DNA of 64,000 nt from Brachypodius melanocephalos. Taxonomy: Eukaryota; Chordata; Aves; Passeriformes; Pycnonotidae. How positions within the stretch are numbered: position 1 is the stretch's first letter; each line of letters starts with the position of its first letter. Below, one piece after another: positions 28,561 through 39,987 of the stretch. The notes beneath the pieces were generated by a model, which saw nothing but the letters and a program-made list of their open reading frames with translations, did not search any database and was not told the origin of the DNA. The stretch spans positions 260,711 to 324,710 of the forward strand of contig VZSR01000393.1 of the NCBI GenBank assembly GCA_013398615.1, in the 5' to 3' direction. A program made the position numbers and the translations under genes.

Positions 28561-29065
28561 AGAGAAAGGGAAATGGCTGCAGAACAAATCATACGAGTTC
28601 CTATTTCTAGTGGTCCAACAGCCCCTACAAAAGAGAGAGAGAAAACGCCTGTGTGCTCTGGAAGCAATAAAATCGCCATTTGTCCCCATTCATCACTGCG
28701 TTACCCCGGGTGTGTGCAGACACTGCCGAGCCCGCGGGGGCGGGGGGGTTAGCACAGCTGGCGGCTCCGCAGAGCCTGCCTGGGGCTCCCTGCGGCTGCT
28801 TTGGGGTCAGCGCTGCCCCAGCCTGGCGGGATGGACGGGACGGGGCCTGGCAGGCACCCCCTGGGCACCGGGCACCGACAGCAGCCTGCTCCGGCAGGGC
28901 GTCCCTGAGCCTCAGCCCGGCCACCACAGACACCCTGCCTGCGCAAAAAACTTGTCAAGGGCCAAAGTACAGCATCCCTCATCATCTCCCTGAGGGAGCA
29001 GCCGTGGCAGGACAGGTGCACTCAAGCATCGGAGCTGCCCTGTGTGAGCTGACACAGTAACAGAG

Positions 29066-29700
29066 AGGAGGAATTGTGGAATATGTTGAGTTGGACCCAC
29101 TAGGATCATCGAGTCCAACACCTGGCCCTGCACAGGACACCCCAAGAATCACACCATGTGTCTGAGACCATTGTCCAAGCACTCTTTGAGCTGGCAGCCT
29201 TGGTACTGTGACCACTGCCCTAGGGAGCCTGTTCCAGCACCCCAACACNNNNNNNNNNNNNNNNNNNNNNNNNNNNNNNNNNNNNNNNNNNNNNNNNNNN
29301 NNNNNNNNNNNNNNNNNNNNNNNNNNNNNNNNNNNNNNNNNNNNNNNNTCTTTTCTGCAGCTGCTTTCCAGCCTCTCATTCCCCAGTCTATAAACACAAC
29401 AAGGATTGCCCAGTCCCAGGTGCAGAAGCTGGCATTTGTCTTTGTTAAACTCTCCACACCTGGTGATTGCCCATCTCTCCAATTTGTTGAGGTCTCTCTG
29501 CAGGGCCACTCAGACCTCAAGGGAGTCAACAGCTCCTCCCAATTTAGTGTCATCAGCAAACTTATTTGGTGTACCTTCGAGTTCTGCATCCAGGCCGTTA
29601 ATGCAGATGCTGAAGAGCACAGGGTGGAGGATGGAACCCTGCAGAACCCCACAGATGCTGCCAGGGCCTCCCTGTTAATTGGTTTATGGGGGTAATTTAC
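29066..29700 (-). mobile_element. CR1 LINE copy with ORF2 remnant, interrupted by a gap
   Basis: At 29,066-29,248 the plus strand shows the reverse complement of the CR1 3' end, including the usual 'GGATCATCGAGTCCAACACC' and 'CACCCCAAGAATCACACCAT' phrases. At 29,349-29,700 the minus strand encodes a decayed piece of reverse transcriptase with the NKFADDTKLGG core (the FADD catalytic box), followed after a stop by the KLERWA...NKDKCQLLHLG motif. The missing middle falls in the N gap, so this is one insertion rather than two. It is broken by stops and frameshifts. Confidence 0.9.
29249..29348. other. Assembly gap, 100 Ns
   Basis: There are exactly 100 N characters inside the CR1 copy. The length is probably nominal. 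In CR1 ORF2 the motifs on the two sides are separated by clearly more than 33 codons. Confidence 0.97.
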
Positions 29701-29879
29701 AGTGCCTGGGAATTTTGTTTTCTCAAGGTCATGTCCTGTGTCTTGGGATACTGATGCTGCTACCTCATTCCTGCTGTGATCTCCCCAGTCCTTAGCAGCT
29801 GAACTGTATGTCCAGTGCAATTGACAAAGTGATCCACCTTCACCTGCAGTGCTCACACACCCACACCATTGCCTTTGGA
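29701..29879. other. Short segment upstream (5' side) of the CR1 copy
   Basis: This may still be part of the CR1 copy at its left end. Otherwise I see nothing in it. Confidence 0.4.
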
Positions 29880-30380
29880 AAATAATTACTGCACAGAGAC
29901 CGATCCTGTTAGATTAAGACAAATTAAGAATCTAATATATAGGTTTGCTGTCAGGCTCCCAGGGTCAGGGGTCGATACAGTATATTGCGGGGAGGCTATA
30001 GGTTACCCCTGCCCCAATATTTTATCATAATAAACCAAATGGGGACAAAACACCCAGCAGCAGCCCATAAATCTATTAGCAGTGAACTGTCAATGTCCCA
30101 CATACCCGGGTAATTTGTTAATTCAGAGCTAAGACTCTTTTTTCACTAGACCTTGTAAACTCCTTTTTGAAACATCAATAAACCATCTGCTTTGACTTGT
30201 TAATCAAACGACTTTATTCAGTCCAAAGCAATTTTTTCCTAATAAAAACAGAGTATTTATCTCCATGGCTATAAAAGAGGATTGTTTTCAACTGTTCACT
30301 TATAGTTAAGAAGCACATTTAGTTTGGATTGATTTCCAATGCTTCGGTCATATCTTGTCACTTCCCATTTCTTACACACA
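29880..30380. promoter_or_regulatory. Candidate conserved non-coding element
   Basis: About 500 bases of AT-rich, non-repetitive sequence contain many homeobox-type cores (TTAATC, TAATTT, TTGTTAATT), a SOX-like ATTGTT, and a GC-rich imperfect inverted repeat around 29,985-30,025. It lies between a CR1 copy and GC-rich sequence. I expect vertebrate conservation, but this is inference and no alignment was possible. Confidence 0.35.
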
Positions 30381-32129
30381 GCATCTCAGTTTAGCTCCCT
30401 AGCAGGGAAAACACAACCTGCCCCAGTCAGTGCTGGGAGTGGCACCAGGGGAGCGGTAACCAGCAGCAAAAAGGTCATGGAAATCAAACTTTAAAGAGCT
30501 GAACATATCCTTGTCAGCTCTTGGGCCGCTCCCACCTTTTCTCAGTCTTTTCCTGCAGCTGCATCTGTCTGGTTCCCACCTCCTCCTGAGCCAGGACTGC
30601 ACCTGGGACATCTTCCCCAGGTGCCCCCTTCCCTTGCTGTGGGTCTTGTCAAGGCTCTCGAGCAAAATCTTGGCACATTCCCCTCCAACTTCTTCACTGG
30701 TAGCATCTGGTGGTGAGGGGTACTGTGGTGGGTGAGCACAGGGCTGTGGTGGGTGGGCAGGGGGCTGTGGTGGTCAGACACGGGGGTGCGGTGGTCTCCC
30801 AATGCCCACTGCCCCCCCCGGAGCACAGGCTACCTGGCATGGCCATCGCCGTGGGCATGGTGGCATTTGCCACGTTCCTTCCTGCTCCCCAGAGCACAGG
30901 GAAGGTGTGGGGGAGATCCCTTAGGACGCAATTTCTGCAGGATGCAATTCCCCGGTGCAGCGCAGAGGGGCAGATGCTGGGCAGAGGACCTGGGGGATGC
31001 GTTCGGGAAGGAGAGCGCCTGTTCAGCCTGGCTGGTTGTTTTTCTCCAGCCGTTTGTCATCCCTGCGGCAGGAGAGGATGAGCTCAAGCCCTCCCCAGCA
31101 CGGCGAGAGCCGCTCACGCGGCTGGGTGAGGGCCAGCGCCAGCCGACCCCAAGCCCGTCCCCTGCGGGGGGACAGTGTTGGCCCTGAGCCCTCCCGGACA
31201 CCGGGCACGGCCGGCCCCGCTCCGCGGTGCTCACAGGACTCAGGGAACCATCTGCTGTGTCCCCTCGCGTCCACCCCGGCCGCAGAGCGTGTCCCCTGGC
31301 CGTGACACGCAGGTTGGGCTGGGGTGTGACAGGCGGGAGCGGTGGCACTGCAGCTGTGGGCAGGGTGCCGGGACACCCCATGGCTCAGGCAGAGCGGGCA
31401 GGGCTGCTCCCGGCCACCGAGGCACCCCCGGCTGGGCACGGTGTAAGGAACACTGTAAGGCACAGTGCAGAACCCTGTCTGTGGGGCACGGCCCCGCTCT
31501 CCCCTGCAGCAGCTTCGAGGAGCCGGGGACAAACCCTCTGCCGACCCAGGCTGATCCTGACCGGATTCTGCCCTTGCCAAACACCTGCTTTAGACTGAGG
31601 AATTGCAGACCTTCTGCCTGAAGCATCCCTAGCAAACACCTTTCCCTATACACAAAGAGTCCTGTGAGCGGAGGGCAGAGCCACAGCTGGCCGTGGGTGC
31701 AGACCCCTGGCACCCAGCACCCCCCCGGGGGTCGGTGGGGCCTGCTCTGCACTGCAGGGACATGGTGGGGCCATGGGGCCATCGAGGCCGCCCACACTGG
31801 CCTTTCCCAGGCGTTCTCACACGCTGCTGCTGCCCCAGCTCCCGAGTGCCACTCGCCACGTGGCCCTGCAGCCTGGGCTGCAAAAGTTGCCGATAAAAGG
31901 TGTCACCAAATGCCTGAGGGGCACTGCTGCCACACCGGGGTCACCAGGGTGTGATGGCAGCGGCAGGAGCCAGCGGGTCAGGCCGTACCCCAGCCCCTGA
32001 CTGCGTGTGCTCAGCTCACCGCATCCGTCCTGTGCCTCCACCAAGGCTCCACGCCCGCAGCCTGCTCTCACTGGGATGTGGAATCAGCAGCCCCCAGCCT
32101 CGTCCGAGCCCCCATGGGGGGGAAGGGGC
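30381..32129. other. GC-rich intergenic block, no gene recognised
   Basis: High GC removes stop codons, so ORFs of 120-185 codons overlap on both strands (for example 30,830-31,381, 31,023-31,580 and 31,240-31,797 minus; 31,175-31,621 plus). None has a recognisable domain, and antiparallel frames are equally long, which argues for composition rather than coding. A GTGGTGGG-type imperfect minisatellite lies at about 30,700-30,800. Confidence 0.5.
30705..30800. repeat. Imperfect G/T-rich minisatellite
   Basis: Repeats of a CTGTGGTGGGTG-like unit occur with variable spacers (30,720-30,785). The array is G-rich on the plus strand. Confidence 0.65.
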
Positions 32130-32475
32130 AGAGAAACAAAGTCATTTATATAATGTATCTCCCCGCTGAGCTCCTAATGGCTGGCGCTTTTGTTCTGCAG
32201 TGGCTGCCTGGCTGTGATGGGCAGGAAGCCGCAGTCTCCCTTTGTTCCACGGCCTTATTCAGCAATTTAGATCCATCATAAAAATCAAATATGCATGTTG
32301 CAATCGCCTTGCGTAAAACAGCTTCAATTTTCGCCTTTCTTTAATTGAACTCCATGGGAGAAAGAGGCAGGGCTGGGGAGCAAGGGGCAGCAGGAGAAGC
32401 GCTTTGTGTTTTTGTTCAGCGGGCTGTGAAAATGGGTAGTAATGAAAATACAGAATTTTTATCTTTGCCTCATTA
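32130..32475. promoter_or_regulatory. Candidate conserved non-coding element
   Basis: This AT-richer block has ATTTATATAATG, CAATTTAGATC, an octamer-like ATGCATGTTGCAAT and TTTAATTGAA motifs. It is bounded by GC-rich sequence on the left and a poly(A) run on the right. The regulatory call is inference only. Confidence 0.3.
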
Positions 32476-32477
32476 TT

Positions 32478-32503
32478 TAAAAAAAAAAAAAAAAAAAAAA
32501 AAA
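32478..32503. repeat. Poly(A) run
   Basis: This is an uninterrupted A run of about 26 bases. I see no retroposed body immediately upstream. Confidence 0.9.
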
Positions 32504-33829
32504 GGACAGAAATCCTTGATAAGGCCTCCCTGGTAGAGGACAGTCTGTGGGGGAGCAGCCTTCATTTCCCCACATTGTGAGGATGACAGGCTCAGCAGGG
32601 CTGGGGGATAAGGGGTGGCCCTCAGCATCGTGGCAAGGACTGGATACAGCTGGCAGCTCCATAACACACGAGGCTGAGCTGACACACCATGGCTCTGCTC
32701 CCTTTATCCTTCCAGAATGCCAAGGTGCTCTTCTGTTGCTGACAGCAAACACGTACCCTTAAAGATTTTGCCAGCATCTCCCTGCAGAGCTCCCATGGGG
32801 GCTGCTGGGCACAAATCCTGGTGCTGGGTGAGGGCTGAGTGCTGAGCCCATCCTGGAGGGGCCGATGCATCACTGCAGAGAAGTGCTGGAGTTGTTTTCC
32901 CTCCAGTCGCTCCACACGCTCCCCTCAGGCCCATGGCGTGGAGGGTGACTGCCAGGGACAGAGCCAGAACCTGGGCTTTGGAGCGTGCTGGCAGAAGAGC
33001 GTGGGCACAGGTTTCCATCTTGCCTCCACCTCTGTGGGATGGGGAGTTCCTGGGAGCAGCTTCCTGTGAGCAGAGCATGGAGAGCTGCTTCGCCTTGTGC
33101 TGTCCCTGCGGGAGGGCCCTGAAGTGATAGGGGAACTCGCTGGTGTGTGCCAGGGACCTTTCTGTGCCACAGTGAACCTGCCCTGGCATAGAGGATCTTG
33201 GCAGGTTTCCTCCCAGAAGTTGTCTGCCTGCCCGGAGTCAAGTCCCAGCCTCACAAAGCCTGGCAAGAATGGAGCAAAGCAATCCATGGTCTCAGTCCTG
33301 TGTTTGTTCCTTGGGCACTCCCTGACCATGGGCACACAAGGGAGCCCCTTCCAGCTCACTGGGGTGTGGCAGGGCTGAGGGACACGTGGTGGGGCTGGTC
33401 ATGTCCCCTGTCCCTCTCCCACACTGTGGATGCTGATCATGGGTGCTGCTGGAGCAGGAGGGACACATCACACAATGAACACTGAATTGCTGCTCAGAAA
33501 AGAGCTGGCACTGCTCTGCCAAGACGCTGAACATTTCCCACACACATCAACCTGCCTGTGGGGGGGAAAGGGGCTTTGCCTTCTCTCTGCTCCCGTGACA
33601 ATTCTGATTTGGGACTGACTTTCCTTGCCCTCCCAAGTGTGCCCAGCTCTGTGCCTTGGCTGTGGTAGGGTGGAAGCACTGGGACAGGAGGGTGTGGGCA
33701 CTGTGCACACGCATGTGTGCGTACGTGTGCGTTTGTTTGCATCCGCATGCCTCTGTGTGTGCAGGTGTGTACCCAGCCCAGCCAGCAGCGGTTTGGCTGA
33801 GAACTCCCTCCCCCATGCTGAGAAAATAC
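32504..33829. other. Intergenic DNA, moderately GC-rich
   Basis: There is no recognisable gene. Overlapping ORFs up to 161 codons occur on both strands (for example 32,704-33,189 minus). A degenerate alternating purine-pyrimidine (TG/CA) stretch lies at about 33,695-33,775. Confidence 0.5.
33695..33775. repeat. Degenerate (TG)n-like alternating purine-pyrimidine tract
   Basis: Imperfect GTGTGCGTACGTGTGCG-type alternation continues for about 80 bases. It is a decayed dinucleotide microsatellite with Z-DNA-type composition. Confidence 0.7.
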
Positions 33830-34020
33830 CCTTTTTTGCTGTGACAATTCAATATAATTGAAAGTTTGCTTAGGAAAGAGAGTCTTTTTAACAGAACATG
33901 CTCACAGCTGAATCGATATGAATTATACGGCACAGAAGATGCCTAGGGTATTAAAACATTAATTAAGTAACATCATGCTCCCATCTAACCAAGAGCACAA
34001 TACCATTTATAGGTACCGCT
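33830..34020. promoter_or_regulatory. Candidate conserved non-coding element
   Basis: This is an AT-rich island between GC-rich flanks. It holds an inverted repeat TTCAAT-ATA-ATTGAA at about 33,848-33,862, an ATCGAT core and ACATTAATTAAGTAAC at about 33,956-33,971. The regulatory role is inferred from texture. Confidence 0.3.
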
Positions 34021-36519
34021 GTCTGTTCTCTGGGGCACTGTGAAGTCTCTCCTCTATCACCGCAGAGGCTGTGGGAGACCTGGAGAGCCTTTGGCTGTGG
34101 TTTGTTCCCAGCTCAGGCAGGTGCCGTCCCTTGGAACGGGACAGTGGCACTGCCGGGTGCCCCCTGCCCTGTGTGGAAGAGGCCCCGTGACTGCGTGGCT
34201 GTCTCTCATTTCTGTGGTGCTGCTGCCCCGCTGCCACCTGTGCCCTGCTGGTGGGCTGGGGGTGACAGCTGGGTCCTGCTGGGGACAACCAGAGCCAGCC
34301 CCACATGGCCCTGCCAAGGGCTCGTGACCTTGACTCGTGGAAGGTGCCAGCAGCTCAGTTCTGACCTGCCTGGAGAGCCGAGCAGTGGCTGTGCCCATGC
34401 AGCAGCGGCTGGGCTAGCTCACATCACCCGGGGACTAACACACCGATTCCGCAAAACACCAAAATAGAAAGTCATTGGAGTGAAATCAGTGTCTTCACCA
34501 CATCCCCTCTGGCAGAGCGTTAATTAAAATGACTCTCTAGTGCTTTAGATCATCAGGTGTACCTTGTTAACGAGCTTGGAACAGAGAACCAGCTCCACAC
34601 TGGAGTTTAAGTGCTCATGGAGTTAACCCTTCACCACTGCTGGCACAGCCCAGCCCGGTGGCAGCTCCCCACACGTCCATCTGCGTTAGGGATGTCCCAG
34701 CAGCATTCCAGTGTCACTCAGCCAAGGTAGGAGTGAGCTGGGACCCTGCCTGGCCAGCGGGGCCTGGCTGCAGGGCTGGTGTCACTGTGCTGGGCACGAA
34801 TTCCCGGGGGTCTGCCGGGTCCCTCCTGCTGGAAATGCAGCTCCAAATCCATCGCACAGGCAGGTCCTGCTATGGTTGTATAAATATGCATTTTTTTGGC
34901 CTGTAAGAGTGCACTAGTGAGAGCTGAATCTCTTTGAGGTGATGGCAATGAAAGGTCATTAAAAATCACTCCCAGCCTTATCTTACCAGAATCACAGCAT
35001 GGAAAAACCTTTTTATTCCTGTCAGAGGTTTGCACAATTCCCATGGATGGGCTGCTCTGTGCAGGATGCTGCGCAGAGGTTTTTAGCTTGCAGCTTGTGC
35101 AGCTACTCGAGGCCATTTACACCTTCCTGAACATAACGAGGCACTTCCTCGAGCGTGGCTGTTTCACAGTGGAATTCAACCCAAGAATAAATAGCAACAT
35201 TATATAATAAACTTACAAAACAGCTGGTCTAGGAACAGGAGCGATGTTAATGCAGCGCAGTGCAAACACCAGCAGCAGGAGGGTCACATTGGCGACCCTG
35301 TCACTGCCACAGTCCTGCCGCCCGTTAAAAAGGCAGGATGGAGTTTTCCTATTAATAAAGCCCCAGCCAGCTGAGAGACAATCCAGATCCCTGTCTGTTT
35401 AGGCTCATGCCAGAACAGTACCCAAGCCAGGGACAGAACCGGGCAGCCTGGCCAGAAGCAAATTTTAAGAGTCCTGAGCTGCAGTGTGTCCAGAGGCACT
35501 TGTCCTCGCCACCCTGGGTGCCCATGGGGCAGAGGGTCGCCTTTCAAGGCTGCCTCTGGGGCAGGGGCTGGGGCAGATAGGCCACAGCATCCAGAACTGT
35601 GGGGAGCTTGGTGATTTTGACACACCTTAGTTTGTAATTCAGGGCCTGTGGAGCCCAGGTCAGTCAGTATGAATGCTAACCAAAGAATGCTCCACACCCC
35701 TGGGAGCTGCCGCATGTCCTCCCTTTGCCCTCTGCCCTACTGGAGACCACAGAGCTCAGTCCTTCTCCCATGGAGGGGGAGGAAGCCCCTTGCTGTCCTG
35801 GCAATTGCACCAAGGACACCCATACTGGCAGATGTTTGCCCCACCTGCAGTGATGGGTGTAAATTATTTATCATTGTAGTTATAAATTAGAGATGAGCCA
35901 TGGCCCCTGTGACTCCTTCTGGATGTGGTCCCTGGTAGTGAATTTCAAGCCTTTTCTGCTCCACAGGGCAATTTTTGGCAAAAGAATTGTGTACTGAACA
36001 CTCAGCAGTTCCTCTGGGTTCCCTCCCTGCTGCAGAGGGAGCACGATGAGTTGTCACTTACCTACTTACCTGCATCTTCTTTCAATTTATCAGCAGAAAC
36101 AGATGTGATTTCCTTAGTTCACAAGTTTCAGGATGGACCATCACGGCATTGCACTTTCCCTTGAACCATTCACTACAGAACCACGCCCAGAATCCTTCTG
36201 CAGTCATTTCAGAAAATTAAATGGACTTACAATGTCCTCTTCACACAGGAAGCATCCCAAAGCTGCAGTACGGCTCTGCCTGGCTCACTCCCTCCACTGA
36301 AGGGGAACCCACAGCATTGCCCAGGTGGGACGGGATGTGCTGGCCCGGGCACGCCAGCAGTGCACGGGGACACGTGTGTGCGGGCACATGGCTCTGTGGC
36401 AGCGCCCACCTGCGTCACTGCTTGTGCCCTGCTGAGCCACGCCACGCCACACCATGCCCTGTGGCACACACCCACCCAACACGGACCCAGCACCGCACAC
36501 GCGGGACATCGAGACTAGA
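34021..36519. other. Intergenic DNA just beyond the ZFHX3 3' end
   Basis: Composition is mixed. AT-rich sub-blocks at about 34,490-34,640 (with TTAATTAAAATGAC) and 34,865-35,240 may be conserved non-coding DNA. The GC-rich parts carry chance ORFs on both strands. I see no gene. The stretch 36,440-36,505 is GU-rich on the minus strand and fits a polyadenylation downstream element. Confidence 0.45.
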
Positions 36520-36538
36520 GCTTTTGCTCATTTTTTTT

Positions 36539-36544
36539 TTTAAT
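36539..36544 (-). promoter_or_regulatory. ZFHX3: Probable main (distal) poly(A) signal, ATTAAA
   Basis: ATTAAA on the minus strand is followed within about 35-100 bases by G/T-rich sequence. The cleavage site would fall near 36,509-36,529. Confidence 0.55.
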
Positions 36545-36945
36545 GTATCACAATGAGCAGGAAACATACGTGATGAAATAGTTCCAAAGGAGTATATTCA
36601 ATTACCATCTACAGTCAACTCAACTATGACAACAAAGTCTTTTGTGACAAGTTTTTTAAAGTTTTGAAAGTTCCATGTGGTTTGTTTCTGTCAGTCTCAT
36701 GTGTTTTGGTACAGTTCGAGATCAGCATTGTTACAGTAACAAAAAAGCTAACAAGACTACAGTATAGAAAAACACCAAGAACATCATTTTTGGTTTCACT
36801 TGCTCTAGTTTTTGTACATTGCAAAGGCTGTTCATAACCCTCTTCACCTCATTTATGCTTTCTGTTTTACCCAAACTTGCCCCTCCCCCCCAAAATAAAA
36901 ACAAAAAAATAGTCAAAGTTTTGTTTCACAGTGGGCAGTATCAGC

Positions 36946-37016
36946 GCCAACCAACCGACCAACCAACAACCAAGCGACGGACCGACCGACCAACCAACCG
37001 ACCAACCAACCCAACT
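36946..37016 (-). repeat. GGTT/GGTC tetranucleotide array in the 3' UTR
   Basis: The plus strand shows CCAA/CCGA units repeated about sixteen times with small slips. In the mRNA this reads as GGUU/GGUC units. Confidence 0.85.
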
Positions 37017-37036
37017 TCTGCTTCTATTTAAAAGCT

Positions 37037-37042
37037 TTTATT
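37037..37042 (-). promoter_or_regulatory. ZFHX3: Possible alternative poly(A) signal, AATAAA
   Basis: There is a canonical hexamer on the minus strand. Further copies occur at 37,149-37,154, 37,201-37,206 and 38,565-38,570. Use of any of them is unproven. Confidence 0.3.
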
Positions 37043-37254
37043 TTTTTTTTTTTAAAGCAAAATATATTTTGGTGAGCGTGCTTGGCTGTGTCCACCCACC
37101 TCGTCTCCCACCAGCCCCAGGTGGCCCCGCACACCCCTGACGCTTCTCTTTATTCTCAATTGTAGGAAACTTTGGCCATCTTCACCACTTTAAAAAGCTT
37201 TTTATTAAAAATAAAACAGAAACCCGCTTAATGCTAAGTTTGAAGTGTTTTCCT

Positions 37255-37385
37255 CATGCCCAGGCTGGCCCTGCTCTGCCGCTGGCGGGGAAGGCCCCGC
37301 GTGGGCTGGGGGTGGCTCCCGGGGCTGGCGCTGCGGGCCCCGCGCCGGCCCCTGGCAGCCGGGCTGCAACGGGAGGAGGAGGCAA
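37255..37385 (-). other. GC-rich insert within the AT-rich 3' UTR
   Basis: About 130 bases are very rich in GC, with several CpGs, and stand out from AT-rich flanks. No coding or repeat match is recognised. Confidence 0.6.
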
Positions 37386-37698
37386 CCTCGCACTGAAATA
37401 GTCTCTAGAAACATTTAGAAAAAATACAAGGAAATGAATTTATAAAACCTTTTAGTGGGTAGGAAGGAGGAGGGGGAAGGAGGAGAGAAATTGCACTATG
37501 ACCAAGCAATATAATTAAAAAAAGGAAACAAAACAAGACATAAGAAAAGGATTTCCAAAAGAGACCTTGCGGAATTGGACAGATAAAGCTTGTGTTAAAC
37601 TGGGAACTGGCATCACAGAGAGAATCCAAAACAAAACAAAACAAAACAAAAAAATTTCTATATGATACAGACAGTAACATACAACAGTTAAATGGCAA

Positions 37699-37718
37699 AA
37701 AATATATATATATATATT
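37699..37718. repeat. (TA)n microsatellite
   Basis: This is a perfect AT dinucleotide run in the 3' UTR, preceded by an A run. Confidence 0.9.
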
Positions 37719-39517
37719 TCATAGAATTACAAACAAGATAAAATAATGGAAAAAAAACCTGTACAACTTTAGAATTTAAAAAATGTTCATCTCAAACACA
37801 GGGAGAAATACAAGAACTTCTGTTAAAGAAAACAGTTTGTTAAAACAGCAAACGCTTCATGGGTACGTGGTTCTGTTTTTGACACCTTATGCTACAGCTG
37901 GGTCCCGGGAGGAACATCCGGTGGTTCGCGCTTTAGTATCAACTACTTAAAAAACAATTAAAAAAGGAATTTGCACTGTGCATTAGCCTAGTCAGAAATA
38001 TGTACAACAGTTCAGGATCTAGTCTTTCATCAAACTAAAACCAAAACTCCATAAAAATATAAGTGTCCCGCTAGAAACCGAACCCGCACTCGGCTCTCAG
38101 GTGCTCCAGTCTCTCCCGGAGGTGGCGAGTGGCTTCGGCCCGGGGAGGAGCAGACGGAGGCGGCGGGAGGAACCTGCGTTCACAGTCTTCGACGTTCCCT
38201 TTTGAAGCAGGAGGAGGATGATGATGGTGGGCAGAAGGCTCTCGTGCTTTTGGGCAGAGGAAACATGGTGGAAAGAGGTTGTTTCTGTTGGCATTTGGTT
38301 ATGGAAGGGAACAGCAAAGTATCTACGTCTCCAAAATCTACATTTTAGCAGCATAAAGTTTTCCTTTCAAAGTCTGGGCCAGTTGAGGTGCATGAGGGCT
38401 GGGGGGGCCGGGGGGCTCTGGGCCTCCCTGAGCCTGGCACCCGGTGCTGCCACGGAGAGATCTTGGAAAGAGAAACCTGCCTGGGGTGCACTGGGTGCTC
38501 GCTAAGAGTTGTCTCTCTGCTTGCAGAAGAAGCACAGATAACAACCTGGTATGTTTTTTTATTCTTTATTTAAACTTAGACTTGTTTGTTTAAATCAGAA
38601 ACAAATTGTCAAGTAAAAAGAATCCTTTTTGCTCATTCTGCACCAGTGGTGAAGGGTATGTCTTTGGATTTTATTTAAAGCATGAATTTTCTTTAGAGAA
38701 AAAAATGTAACAAAACCTTTTTTTTTTTTCCAAAAGAAGGAACAGAGTGCAGCCTAATTACACAAACAGAACCGATGCTCAGAGGTCAGGAACAGAGTCT
38801 TCGAAGCATTTACAAAATGAGTAAAGGAAGAGGGGAAGAAAAAGAGAAGAAAAAAGGAGAAATGGAAAATAAGAATAAAATAAGTGCACAAGAGTAACAG
38901 ACATAGGTAAATCGCATGTATATGCCTTAAAAAGTTTCAAACCCCCAACAAAAAATATTCTGCAAGGGATCCTACTGACCCCCAAAACCCTTTGAACTTC
39001 TTCCTTTAGTTTTTATAAAATAATTATGCAACCACCCTCTAAGAAATGAAGGTAGCGACCATAAGTGGAAGATTACAGGATGGGGACGGGGATAAAGGTA
39101 CAAAGGGGAGAAAAGCTCAGGCGAGTCGATGGATCGCAATCTATCTGTCTAGGAATGAACAAGACAACATCAAATGAGAAGCCGTCAGCTGGACCATACA
39201 AAAGCTAAATGTACACAAAAGGGTTTTTTCTTTTAAATCTACCATACTGCTTCAGTTCATTTCCAATGCAACAATCTACTCAACACCAAAAATGGTCATA
39301 TCTATCATAAATACAGAAAGTCAGTTGTTTTAAAACTTATTTTTTTAAGCTCCAAGTCCTCAACACTCTTTGTGTGTTTTTTTTTTTTCTGAAAAGTGGG
39401 AGTGCTTAACTTTTCCCCTTGGAATTGGCTTCAGCAGAAAAGCTACCCTTAAAATCCCCGAAAAGCTAAAGCAGTTCACATTGTTTTTCTCTTGAATACT
39501 TTCTGCCCATTTTAAAT

Positions 39518-39610
39518 TAACAAAAAAAAAAACAAAAAAACCCCAAAAAACAAAAAAAAAACCAACAACAACAAAAAATCCTTTTCGGGAACAAAACCAA
39601 ACCAAAACCG
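39518..39610. repeat. A/C-rich low-complexity tract in the 3' UTR
   Basis: A runs are separated by C runs on the plus strand, giving U/G-rich RNA on the ZFHX3 strand. Confidence 0.85.
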
Positions 39611-39629
39611 CCAAAACAAACGAAAGAAA

Positions 39630-39636
39630 TTATATA

Positions 39637-39671
<35 letters not shown>
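39630..39671. repeat. (TA)n microsatellite
   Basis: AT dinucleotides repeat for about 40 bases with one TG interruption, about 530 bases after the stop codon. Confidence 0.9.
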
Positions 39672-39675
<4 letters not shown>

Positions 39676-39987
39676 ATGATTCTGAAAACAGAACAAAGTG
39701 TGAGCGATTGACCTGAGAATAAAAAGACATTACATTTCTTTTTTCTTTTAGCAAGCCATTGGTATCTGAATGCTAAGATAGCAAGAAATTTAAAACTGTC
39801 TCCAGGTGGGCTGCTTTCCCATACAGCGCTGCCGGGCTCTGCTGTGCTATCAACGGGGGATCAGACGGGGCAATGTACAGGGGTGCGAGCTCCGCAGGCG
39901 CGAGGAGGCAGCACGGCCTTCGTCTCCCAGACCAACAGTACCTTCCAGAGGACAAATGTAACAGATTTTTTTTTTCTTTTTTTAAAG

